NCBI GenBank assembly: GCA_946902875.1
Contig: OX336338.1
Span: forward strand, 10,407,971-10,471,970
Direction of reading: 5' to 3'
Length of the DNA: 64,000 bases
Origin: Nematopogon swammerdamellus
Lineage: Eukaryota; Arthropoda; Insecta; Lepidoptera; Adelidae
The translations under genes and the position numbers were made by a program. Shown here piece by piece: positions 55,783 to 64,000 of this stretch; within the stretch, counting starts at the first letter, position 1; every line of letters starts with the position of its first letter. The notes under the pieces are model-generated. The model did no database searches and was not told the origin of the DNA. It saw nothing but the letters and a program-made list of their open reading frames with translations.

Positions 55783-56040
55783 TTAACTATAGGTATTACT
55801 GAGAGTTCTAACTACAGAGCCTTTGACGGCGCCTGATGGCGGCGCATAGACTCTACTGACCACGCTAATTCGATCTCTCACGATGAAGTGGCCGGGATTG
55901 GGGAGAGGGAAGCGGAAGGTCGGAGGTGCGCTCTCCTCCGTCTCGTCCAGATCGATGACCTTGAGAAACAAATTAACCTATAAACCCTGTTTAGTAATAT
56001 CACATGACCATATAAGTACGAACAAGGCATATGTAAATAG
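55783..56040 (-). repeat. Repeat family F copy, longest coding-like version
   Basis: The minus frame from 55971 reads MFLKVIDLDETEESAPP, then FPLPNPGHFIVRDRISVVSR and VYAPPSGAVKGS. The 5' flank (TATAAACCCTGTTTAG on +) matches the 49.7-kb copy. This copy lacks the SINE-like sequence after VSR, so it may show the original order. Confidence 0.6.
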
Positions 56041-56087
56041 CCAAAAATAATATTAAACGAATGTGGTTAAAATTACATACATACATC

Positions 56088-56123
56088 CAGAGCTGCGCTT
56101 CGTGCGCACGAAGCGCAGCTCTG
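56088..56123. repeat. 36-bp perfect palindrome inside a family A copy
   Basis: CAGAGCTGCGCTTCGTGC is followed directly by its exact reverse complement. It interrupts the ACATACATACAT stretch that leads into family A elsewhere (29.8 kb). The microsatellite flanks make a target duplication undecidable. Confidence 0.65.
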
Positions 56124-56127
56124 ATAC

Positions 56128-56455
56128 ATACATATCGCACACGCTGAATCCCGACAATCGGGGTAAGCAGAGTAATCGGTGTTGTGCTGCAAGAACTCAG
56201 GTAAGTTACAGCACAACACCGACCACCACGTTTCGGAAAGTATTCGAACAAGATTCAATCGATCAAGCAGCAAGTAAGGCACGAAGATCCACCTGCTGCA
56301 TGACTTGGTGGAAGTACCGCGCTAAGGTGAGAGGTGGCGAGCCTATCGCCCTTTAGCACGGCATCTTGTCCTTATCCCTTAGTCGTCTTTTACGACATGC
56401 GCGGGGAGAAATGCAGTGGGGCTATTCTTTTTAAGTACCGGCCCCACACGGTACG
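56128..56455 (+). mobile_element. Dispersed repeat family A copy, complete to the far end
   Basis: CACGCTGAATCCCGACAATC to CTTTTACGACATGCGCGGGG, AGAAATGCAGTGGGGCTATTC, AAGTACCGGCCCCACACGG. The last part equals the fragment joined to SINE C at 9661. Confidence 0.75.
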
Positions 56456-56459
56456 GTAC

Positions 56460-57165
56460 GGTTAAAATTACTATGTGCTTGATATTGGCGGATGACCTCA
56501 AGATTTTCTTGCGAAGCAGATTGTGGAGCTCTTCAGCCGTGTATACCAGTGGAGTCCAACGAACCAACTTCAATTGACACGGACAAATACATGGTCGGTA
56601 ACTTCGCTAGGAAAAGAACACTGATCCAATATGAATGAGCACAAACCAGGAGATATTCCACTGATAAGTTATTTACACCTATGATAAATCTATTGAACTT
56701 AAGGGCACAGTCACCCAAGTCGCATGTCTAAAAAAAATAAAATAAAATGGTGCGAGTGTGCAAGGCCGCTGGGCGTAGTGACAGTCGAAATACTTTAGTA
56801 GTAATCCTACTTCTTACTACTACTTAATTTGTCAGAAGTAATATCAATGTAATCAACTGGATTCCTCGTGAATCGTTCTAAAAACTCATGCTGGAAAAGG
56901 TAAAAAAAGTATATTAAACCTCTATATACAAAATCAGTTCATTATTGCTCATATTTGTACCCGACAAAATTTTTACTAGGCGTGGTGGGCTACAATTCCA
57001 TCTAGTCCAGAATGGATTTAGCCCTCATGCTCTACATTTTCCTAACTTTAAATGGAAACATCGGTGACTCGATCTTCCTTTAGTTGTTTAATTTGTATGT
57101 TCAGAATAACTATCAGAGGGCGAGACACTTCTCCAACGGGCTAAATGTTATATAATCTGAACGAG
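56460..57165. other. Intergenic sequence
   Basis: No gene recognised. The 56379-56573 and 56533-56718 frames show no domain. Confidence 0.35.
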
Positions 57166-57169
57166 TTCA

Positions 57170-57558
57170 GTGCGGGAGGCACCGCGGCCTCGCGCGTCGT
57201 CGGTATGTTCGGCTCTGAACGATACGATTGCAGGTTCGCTTAATCTGTTTTACAGATACTATTACGTACGCTGCTCTGTGGAACTAGCATACCTTATTCC
57301 CTGCCACCCGTCCTATCACATTGGCATGTATGACATTGGGCTTTTGAGAACCCATCATCGGTTCTCTAAATCGTTTCTTTGTCGCACCGCTAGAGTGTGT
57401 GAAACTATCTTCCGGCGAGTGTGTTTCCCGAATCCTTTTACCGACAGTCAGCATATCTGCTGACATGGCATCTAACTGAGCGTGGTTTCGCGAGGAGCGA
57501 TGATTTTGACTTTTCACTATTGGGCTCTCGGCACAGCCACCCATTTTGGTTTACATAA
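57170..57558 (+). pseudogene. LINE C-terminal fragment with 3' A-tail
   Basis: The + frame reads NLFYRYYYVRCSVELAYLIP, then IGLLRTHHRFSKSFLCRTAR, then FPNPFTDSQH. The pattern HRFSKSFLCRTARVWN-LP is typical of the end of jockey-like LINE polyproteins. It is followed by CACCCATTTTGGTTTACATA and a short A run. The 5' part is missing. Confidence 0.6.
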
Positions 57559-57696
57559 AAAAAATTACGCTTCAGAGGTTGCCGCTGGCGGAGGCGGGTG
57601 GGGGGCGGGCGGGCTGATGTTCGTAGACGACGAGGGTGGGTGAACCGCGGACTTACAACTTCGAAAGGTCGAGAGAAGATTCTTGCGAACACTCAC

Positions 57697-57797
57697 CACG
57701 GACTGACGGCAGCGGCGGCGTTTGCCAACGCTTCGCACGAACGGGCGCGCGCGAGCACACGACTGCTCCTCACCAGCCGCCCACTCCGACATTCCGG
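57697..57797 (-). CDS. Candidate start-codon exon in a CpG island
   Basis: On the minus strand the acceptor ATCTTTCCTTGCAG ends at 57798. The exon CCGGA-ATG... then opens 32 codons (MSEWAAGEEQSCARARPF, RSVGKRRRCRQSV) and ends in phase 0 at donor GTG|GTGAGT (57697/57696). Splice signals at both ends plus an ATG with no stop make a plausible exon 2 of a gene with a non-coding first exon. No domain is visible and no next exon was found. Reading through the donor gives a 75-aa frame rich in Pro/Ser. It could also be unannotated transposon sequence. Confidence 0.35.
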
Positions 57798-57825
57798 CTG
57801 CAAGGAAAGATAATTGTATACAGGG

Positions 57826-58238
57826 TGTTTCAGGATAGGCTTGAGAAACTTCAGGAATAGAAAGTACTAATTGTTAGAAGAAAAAAAAATCACTATCACT
57901 CAAATCGAAATTCGGTAAGTATTTTCTTTTCATACAAAAATTGAAAATTGTAAGAAAAACTCGATGGACTGTGAATATGGGGAGATTTGGCAATAGTGCT
58001 GTCTAGGTCTAGAGAGTGCAATGACCTAGTCCAGTCCACTTTTTTTTATGTCCTTCAAATTTACAGTCGTGTTTGGAATTTACCTATATGCACTTTAATT
58101 TCTACTAGTTAAAGCATGTAAGTTAGTCATTTTATTTTTATTATTTAAGGTGGATGTTAACCGGCTACCATATCTCGATGAAACGATTTTCACCAAAAAG
58201 TACTATAAAATGACCGAATCTGGGAAAAAGTTTCAGAA
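57826..58238. mobile_element. Repeat family G copy
   Basis: Begins TATACAGGGTGTTTCAGGAT. Contains GAGTGCAATGACCTAGTCCAG, GCATGTAAGTTAGTCATTTT, ACGATTTTCACCAAAAAGTA. See 37771-38070. Confidence 0.6.
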
Positions 58239-58239
58239 C

Positions 58240-58565
58240 TTTTTCCCAGATTCGGTGTTGTAGGCTACATCGCCTACAACATCCGTGATGTCAGCCCATA
58301 ACACCGGCCGGACATGGCGGATGTCAGTGCTTCCCTTCATTTCATGTCGGCTACACTAAACTGGACGGAAAACACGAACTATTTACTTAGCCGTTTCGAT
58401 CGACGTTTCATTCAGTGCGGTATGTACCAACCCGGGCGTTATGAACCCTACCAGCTAGTAAGGTAAGAAGGGAAGGTACCTACAGTTTTACGTGAAATCC
58501 GAACCACGGTCAGCCTCCAACGGTCGATCGGTCACCCATCCATCCACTGACCGCGCCTGCGTTAC
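58240..58565 (-). mobile_element. SINE family C copy, decayed head
   Basis: CATCGCCTACAACATCCGTG, CACTAAACTGGACGGAAAAC, GTACCAACCCGGGCG, GGTCAGCCTCCAACGGTCG, GTCACCCATCCATCCACTGACC in reverse SINE C order. The 5S-like part is present but changed. Confidence 0.65.
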
Positions 58566-58569
58566 GGTA

Positions 58570-59300
58570 CGGGGCACAGGTGATCCAACTCTATGTAATA
58601 CACTTGACAAATTAAAGTTTCGTCATACTAAATACAATATGCAGGACTGCAGGCATTGCATAGGTATACGAGGTTCGTATCTTGTCGATAGTTGGTAGGG
58701 TAAAGGCAAGAACATGGTAAAGGTGTCCTTCACGCAAATCGTAAACAGAGGACTACCTACTAACTGTACTAACTACTTGCTAAGTTCGTGAGCTCTGTGC
58801 AGGAAGATTGGGCCGCCGACCGACATGCAGCGACATACAAAATTTACAAAACACGCTCAAATATACGTTAAAACGTTAAATTATATACGCTAGTAATATA
58901 ATAAGTAAATGCCGACACGACTCCGCGAACTATACAGCCTGCAACAAGTTGTACGCATAATCTTATTGTAGGTAGCTACTTTTTTCTTAGGCACATTTCG
59001 CTTTGATTAGAGTAAATTAATACTTTAAAATTTATAAATAACTTTGGTTAATAATTAAATTTATAGTATTACAAACTATAATTGAAAAACACTGAACCCT
59101 GATGGCCTCTCTCCCGTTTCTGTCCGTCTGTAACAAGCTCCCGGAGCAACGGAGAACGGTGCAAGATGAAGGCTTGATATTTTCTTTTTTTATTTTTATT
59201 TTTAACCCCGGATCCAAAAATTTGACGCCTATGTCGCCACAGACGTGTGTGGCGTCGTAGCTCCCAAACGGATAAACTGATTTGCATGTGGTTTTTTTTT
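58570..59300. other. Intergenic sequence
   Basis: AT-rich. No gene recognised. GGCGTCGTAGCTCCCAAACG near 59241 is a transposon-like tail. Confidence 0.35.
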
Positions 59301-59303
59301 ATT

Positions 59304-60409
59304 ATACAGGATGTTCGGCACATGGACCGACAAAATTGTTTTTTAGGTAAGTGGGGTCATTTGCATGGTTTTGGACACCTTTTGTCTTATGTCACGTGGT
59401 ATCGAGATACGATTTTTTTTCTTTATTTTTGAAAATTACCAAAATCTCAGCTTTAACCCCTTGTAACTTTTTTGTTTATGGTTATATCTGCACGAAATAA
59501 AATTTATTTGGTTTTACAATGTATCCCTGTTCTAGGAAAAATATCATTTGATGAAGTTAATACCATGAAAAGGACTTATTACCTCCCAAAGTCCCAAAGA
59601 CGAGTAAAAATATGACAGAATCTTAATTTCTTAATTCATTAAAAAAAAAGTGACAGCAATTGAAAGCTTCCTTTTCCTTTAAAAAGTTCGCTATTTGACG
59701 CCCTTTCCAACGGTATACCACATGCCATACAAATCTTTCACTATGTGGCCAAAATTAGGGACAGAGACCAGAACAGAACGACAATAACTTTGTAACAGGG
59801 CCAACTTATCGATGGTCGCTGCACTTATTGAGAGCGTTTTCAGGAGCATTTTCAAATTTAGAACATGTAACGGTCGCGCGGGTACTGTTCAATTTCAATT
59901 CCAACTACTACTGCTTCCATTGTTAATGTTTAGACTCTTGCAAATTATCCCTAATTTTGGCCACATAGTGAATGATTTGTATGACATGTGGTATATCGTT
60001 GGAAAGGGCGTAAACTAGCGAACTTTTTAAATGAAAATGAAGCTCTCAATTGCTGTCCGTTTTTTTTTTATGAATTAAGAAATAAGATTCTGTCATATTT
60101 TTACTCGTCCTCGGGACTTTGGGAGGTAATAAGTCCTTTTCATCGTATTAACTTCATCAAATGATATTTTTTCTAGAACAAGGATACATCGTAAAACCAA
60201 ATAAATTTTATTTCGTGCAGATATAATCATAAACAAAAAAGTTACGAGGGGTTAAAGCTGAGATTTTGGAAATTTTCAAAAATAAAGAAAAAAAATCGTA
60301 ATTCGATACCACGTGACATAAGACAAAAGGTGTCATAGGTCAAAACCTTGCAAATGACCCCACTTACCTACAAAAAAAATTGTCGGTCCATGTGCCGAAC
60401 ACCCGTATA
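59304..60409. mobile_element. 1.1-kb palindromic element (P2) with ~455-bp arms
   Basis: The left arm (about 59307-59760) and right arm (about 59949-60405) are inverted copies. The ends are TACAGGATGTTCGGCACATGG-like and its reverse CCATGTGCCGAACACCCGTA. The spacer is about 188 bp and contains the 59812-60018 open frame by chance. It has the same architecture as P1 but an unrelated sequence. Confidence 0.8.
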
Positions 60410-60502
60410 GAAAGCTATGGTTTAACCGGGATGGTTCTTAGATATTAATGATGAAGATCAGGTCAGCAGATTCGAAGATGATCGCAACTTTTCCTAATAA
60501 TT

Positions 60503-60543
60503 AGAGTGAAGTGATCACCAATTAATGGTGATCACTTCACTCT
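60503..60543. repeat. 18-bp perfect hairpin, 5-nt loop
   Basis: AGAGTGAAGTGATCACCA (60503-60520) is exactly reverse-complemented at 60526-60543. Confidence 0.6.
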
Positions 60544-60544
60544 A

Positions 60545-61190
60545 CTATAATATGGAAATTTATTACACTTTACCTTACTTACCTAGCTTAACCTGACCTA
60601 AGAAAATTATTAAAGTTCTAATTGCGTCTCTTAAAACGCTTGAAATAAAAGTTAAATTACAAATTTAAAAACCCCCGACACATCGAAAACCCTTCAAAAG
60701 TAAATAATAATTTTAGCTTATTTAATTAGAGGCGTCCTGGGAACGCTAATTAAAAAAAAATTAAATTCGGTCCCCCAATTTGAAATTTATGTTTTTATTC
60801 AACAAAAAATTGTATTCCTCCATTTAGACGACATCCATCTTCACTATGGGATGAATGCAGTTTTCCTAGAAAAATCCCTGACTTTTCAATAAGTTACCTG
60901 ACATTTTGTGTCAATGTTATATTTATGGTACGCCGCAGCGTAAATATCAAAGCTGTAATAGAATAGCTATGGTATGGATATGTTTTCTAGTAGCGCGGTC
61001 TTTGCCCCGGCCAGAGGTCTTTCGGTGTCGTTCAGCAGGCTTCCCTAATGACCGCCAATCTGGGGTGAGGTTCATTATATCATCGCTATAAATATTTAAG
61101 TCACTATCACACTTATCTCCAAATACGCCCTCCCGACCTTTGGCCAATGGCGTACTTGCCACCCCCGATGGGCCGCCAATGATACGCGCG
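60545..61190. other. Intergenic sequence
   Basis: No gene recognised. 60900-61160 is a little GC-richer with short overlapping frames. Confidence 0.35.
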
Positions 61191-61194
61191 TAAC

Positions 61195-61302
61195 CGCCCC
61201 TCTGAAGCGTAATGATCGTGGAGAGCCCCCGGGCGGCGCGGTGCGGTGGCGGCGCGGCGGCGGGCGCGGCGGCGGGCGCGCGTCGAGCTCGCTCCGCGCC
61301 GC
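61195..61302 (+). promoter_or_regulatory. CpG island upstream of a candidate first exon
   Basis: About 100 bp of almost pure CG sequence (GGGCGGCGCGGTGCGGTGGC, GGCGGGCGCGGCGGCGGGCG) in an AT-rich region, ending directly at an ATG in a strong context (GCGCCGCATGT). Fits a promoter or 5' UTR of a broadly or developmentally expressed gene. Confidence 0.35.
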
Positions 61303-61369
61303 ATGTCAGCCAGCGGTAATAAAAAGTTCATTCCTGTCATTGTGAACATCGCCGGGTGCAAAGTGTTCC
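61303..61369 (+). CDS. Candidate first coding exon (22 codons) with consensus donor
   Basis: ATG at 61303 opens MSASGNKKFIPVIVNIAGCK-VF plus one base, and ends at GTGTTCC|GTGAGT (61369/61370, phase 1). The ATG context is good, the translation looks protein-like, and a CpG island lies directly upstream. No stop precedes the donor. The sequence is not a signal peptide. Its IVNIAG-K-F string is vaguely like the start of a BTB/T1-type strand, but this is far too short to name a family. The remaining exons would lie to the right, probably outside the window. Confidence 0.45.
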
Positions 61370-61429
61370 GTGAGTGATACATTTCAATTTTCTATACGCC
61401 TGTACGCCTTAAGTCTACGTTCTGAACCC

Positions 61430-61540
61430 ATTTCCGTACCGCAGATGGCCGGGAGGACCGGAGGAAAATTGTAGAGGCCTATGCCCAGCAGTGGACGCTT
61501 ACACGCTGACTGATTGATTGACTGCCGACTACGCTTTTAA
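61430..61540 (+). pseudogene. LINE ORF2 C-terminal remnant
   Basis: The frame reads DGREDRRKIVEAYAQQWTLTR, in part EAYAQQWT, then GACTGATTGATTGACTG. This is the usual end of RTE-like LINE ORF2. Only the last ~30 codons remain. Confidence 0.5.
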
Positions 61541-61544
61541 AATT

Positions 61545-62690
61545 TGTTGTGTTGATTTATTATTTTTTGGAATGAAGGTTTTAGTTTTTGTCTCGGAAAT
61601 GAACTGCCGTCGCGCCGCGCCGCTTCAGACTCTATTTTTTTTATTGTACCTACCTACTGTTTAATACTGAAAAGAATGTGTAAGCAATGTTATTTTGCAC
61701 AGCGATTGTATTTATTCGTAATACCAACGACCGGATGGTTTCTATCTATATAATATATACTTACTTATTTATGTGCTCTGTACACAGGTATTTTAATAGA
61801 GTAATTTCCATTATTTCCATGTTAAGTTGTCCAGTATGACACAAACACTCTCCGCTTAAAGTATCTATTTTATATTAATGTAATTACAAGTTCTAGAAAA
61901 ACTGTTATGTCAATACACAATGTTGATGCTTTCTTTTGGTACGGGGTGTGATGACGGAACATGCCCCGGGCAACCTATAGGCACGACAGCAACGTTGAAT
62001 GATAAATTTAAATGTATAGTTGTTTAAAAATTATTATAGGTACCTACATACACCCAATGCAACCAAAGAAAAGTTAATCAAGTAAACAAAATGTATATTA
62101 AGAGAAACGTTATGTAGATAGATAGATAGGTGGAAATACTTAATTGCTCCAAATAAAAAATAAAAAACAGAAAAAAACTCAATAACATCATTTTCAAAGG
62201 CGAGCTTACCCTTATAGATAACCTTTGGATGTTGTAGCCGTATGTTGTGAAATATAAATAAACTAGCTACCTATTGCCCGCGGCTTCACTTCGCGTGTTT
62301 AGGGGTTTTACCTTTTTTCTCACAGCTCAGGCCGCCGACGACGTAGCGTTATCATTTATAGCCAAAAACCATGTTATGTAGTGACAAAATGTAACAGTGA
62401 AACCCGTATGTAAATGGATAAAGTGGTTATCGAGTTATGTATAAGGATATTCATATATTGACGTATGTTACACGGCCGGTCGCCGATCGCCACCGCCCCG
62501 GTCGCCCGTAGAAACTTCACTTTATTAGAATTTTAAGTGCAGAAAAAGCATTCTACAATTTCTCAAAAATCGCTATTTAGGCTTTAAGAAAAATTGTTTA
62601 AATATACACAAATTTTTTTTTAACCTGATTTCAAAATACTTATGCAAAATACATAAAGACCGCAGACCTTATAGACACTTTATCGCTAAT
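61545..62690. other. Intergenic sequence with repeat pieces
   Basis: 61890-61960 matches 54770-54830. A Helitron-like end in reverse (AACTAGCTACCTATTGCCCGCGG, CTTCACTTCGCGTG; parts) lies at 62262-62300. A GC-rich patch (CGGCCGGTCGCCGATCGCC) lies near 62474. No gene. Confidence 0.4.
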
Positions 62691-62696
62691 TTGCTT

Positions 62697-62777
62697 CATC
62701 ATCATCATCATCATCATCATCAGCCTGTATCGGTCCACTGCTGGACATAGACCTCTCCCAAGGCACGCCACCATACG
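62697..62777 (+). repeat. (ATC)n-headed repeat
   Basis: About nine ATC units, then AGCCTGTATCGGTCCACTGC and GGACATAGACCTCTCCCAAG. Second copy of the block at 52845-52960. Confidence 0.65.
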
Positions 62778-62779
62778 CG

Positions 62780-63142
62780 CTAATTTGCTTGATAGATAAT
62801 ATAAGTATATTATTGTTTAGGCTTTATTATTAGTCCCTTGCCATGGCTGGATTCCGAACGTTATAATTTGTGTTAAAATTGTTGTAAATTATGTAAATAA
62901 AAATAAAATAAATAAAAATAAAATGTGCTTTAACCCCTCTGGCTCATCCACCCATAAGAGGTTACATAAAAAAATTGTTATACATGCGCTTTCAAATCAT
63001 TGAGTTTATTTAAAACATATTTTATTGACAAGTAAAATTTGAGTTTTGTGACCAAACATTTCCTATTTATGATTATACGAGTAATCTGAATTTTCACAAA
63101 ATACACCTAATGATATAATGATAGATACACATAATGTTACTC
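62780..63142. other. AT-rich sequence
   Basis: Contains an AAATAAAAATAAAATAAATAA run and AGGTTACATAAAAAA (retroelement-like tail) near 62960. No gene. Confidence 0.35.
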
Positions 63143-63150
63143 GTATATAT

Positions 63151-63483
63151 CAGTGGTGCCCGCGATCGACCGCTCGATCCCAAGAGGCTTTTAGGTCGAT
63201 CGCTGAAAATATGTTGACTTGTAGAGATCAAAAAGTACACTTGTATTGTAGAAACATCAAAGAATTCATAATATTTGATGTGACAAACATTTTTCGGGTG
63301 GTGTATTGTGGGTCTTCCACAAGGATCGCAAAAATAGCAAACAAGGATGTAATAAACATAGCTTTAAATTCAAACAAAAATGAAAATTATTGAACAACAA
63401 ACTTTTTTTGGTACAAATGTCGATCTCACAACCTTTAATTTGTTGTAGGTAGATCTTCATAGAAAAAAGTATGGGCACCACTG
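63151..63483. mobile_element. hAT-type non-autonomous element with 8-bp target duplication
   Basis: Ends CAGTGGTGCCC and GGGCACCACTG are inverted repeats of each other. GTATATAT is duplicated exactly on both sides (63143-63150 and 63484-63491). The subterminal sequences (GATCGACCGCTCGATCCCAA, GTAGATCTTCATAG) lack a transposase. The 63118-63393 open frame is incidental. Length is 333 bp. Confidence 0.8.
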
Positions 63484-63736
63484 GTATATATTATGCATTT
63501 TGATCAAAAATAAAAATAAATCGTTCTTACGGAACGATTTATTACCTCTTCATGTTGTGCAATTTTTTTTATTTTCTCTGCGTGTGGCTCGGGTTCCGAA
63601 ATGGGACGAAAGACTAAAAATGCATGCGAATTCCTACATAATTAATAATAATTACAAATAATTAGTATGTTTATCTCTATATAAGCATAGTTTGTATAAG
63701 CTCTTTTGTGTTCAACAACTTCAGTGTGATCATTTT

Positions 63737-63792
63737 ACCCGACTACGGCGAAGCCAAAAGGAGGGTCATGATTTTGGTAGCGTATATATGTT
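63737..63792 (+). repeat. Dispersed repeat family E end
   Basis: ACCCGACTACGGCGAAGCC, AAAAGGAGGGTCATGATTTT, GGTAGCGTATATATG. Same as 19430-19495 and 52207-52262 (-). Confidence 0.65.
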
Positions 63793-63794
63793 TA

Positions 63795-64000
63795 TATATT
63801 TAAGGCGTGGGTATATTTGTATGCAATTGCTGCGCGCCAAGTTACTTCAAGTCACGAGCTAGATAAAATTTTTATAAAAGCTTTCTAGACATAAGAAGCC
63901 TTTGCGGATATTGTTCACACACAGAGAGCTTTCCACCGCCATTTCCTGTTTGCGCATCACCGTTGTCAGTCCCACCCGCGTCGCATCACACTTCGCATCC
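63795..64000. other. Right edge of the window
   Basis: No recognised feature. GC content rises slightly in the last 100 bp. Confidence 0.3.

Noticed and set aside
1..64000. CRISPR array, bacterial operon or phage-like block
   Set aside because: Repeats are transposon-type or satellite; splice sites, poly(A) signals and insect transposons show nuclear eukaryotic DNA.

Overview
The window looks like AT-rich nuclear DNA of an insect, almost certainly a moth or butterfly. The clues are GT-AG introns, AATAAA poly(A) signals, a glycine/histidine-rich secreted protein gene, mariner and hAT transposons, and several dispersed repeat families that recur many times here and have a typical lepidopteran look (the GTGCGAGT...CGCAC/TTCCGTA family, the CCCGACTACGGCGAAGCC family, the CGCGAGCGAAGCCGCGGGCAACAGCTAG Helitron-like end, and the (ATC)n...CAGCCTGTATCGG family). 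There are no operons, CRISPR arrays or bacterial genes.

Layout. At 1-3.9 kb is the large last exon (1075-3517, +) of a long, disordered, His/Lys-rich protein. It is followed by a 3' UTR with a hairpin and two poly(A) signals. A second gene at 14.4-16.4 kb (-) encodes a glycine/histidine-rich protein. Its main exon (14440-15886) is preceded by a 59-nt exon (16338-16396) that carries a signal-peptide core. The two proteins look unrelated along most of their length. Both, however, begin their large exon with the same IR(I/V)HIP motif, at the same distance from a phase-2 splice acceptor. I read them as paralogous, convergently oriented members of one secreted-protein family.

The rest (4-14 kb and 16.5-64 kb) is mostly transposon-derived. 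It holds a mariner-like pseudogene split by a hAT-type MITE with an 8-bp target duplication, and a second hAT-type element near the right edge. Three degenerate copies of one conserved retroelement domain, a reverse transcriptase fragment and several LINE tails are also present. A SINE family joins a tRNA-like head to a 5S rRNA-like segment. Helitron-like fold-back elements are built from 67-68-bp arrays, and there are ~1.1-kb palindromic elements with TACAGGGTG-type ends. Two 50-bp palindromic elements are each flanked by 8-bp duplications. There are also many isolated perfect hairpins.

CpG-rich islands at about 0.65-1.0, 31.15-31.33, 37.63-37.70, 55.29-55.48, 57.58-57.80 and 61.2-61.37 kb stand out from the AT-rich background. 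Several contain a plausible ATG plus splice donor, best at 61303-61369 (+) and 57697-57797 (-). These may be first coding exons of genes that continue outside the window or across long introns. No previously unknown multi-gene system is evident. The best leads are the shared exon junction of the two secreted-protein genes, the 50-bp palindromes with target duplications, and the tRNA/5S composite SINE.
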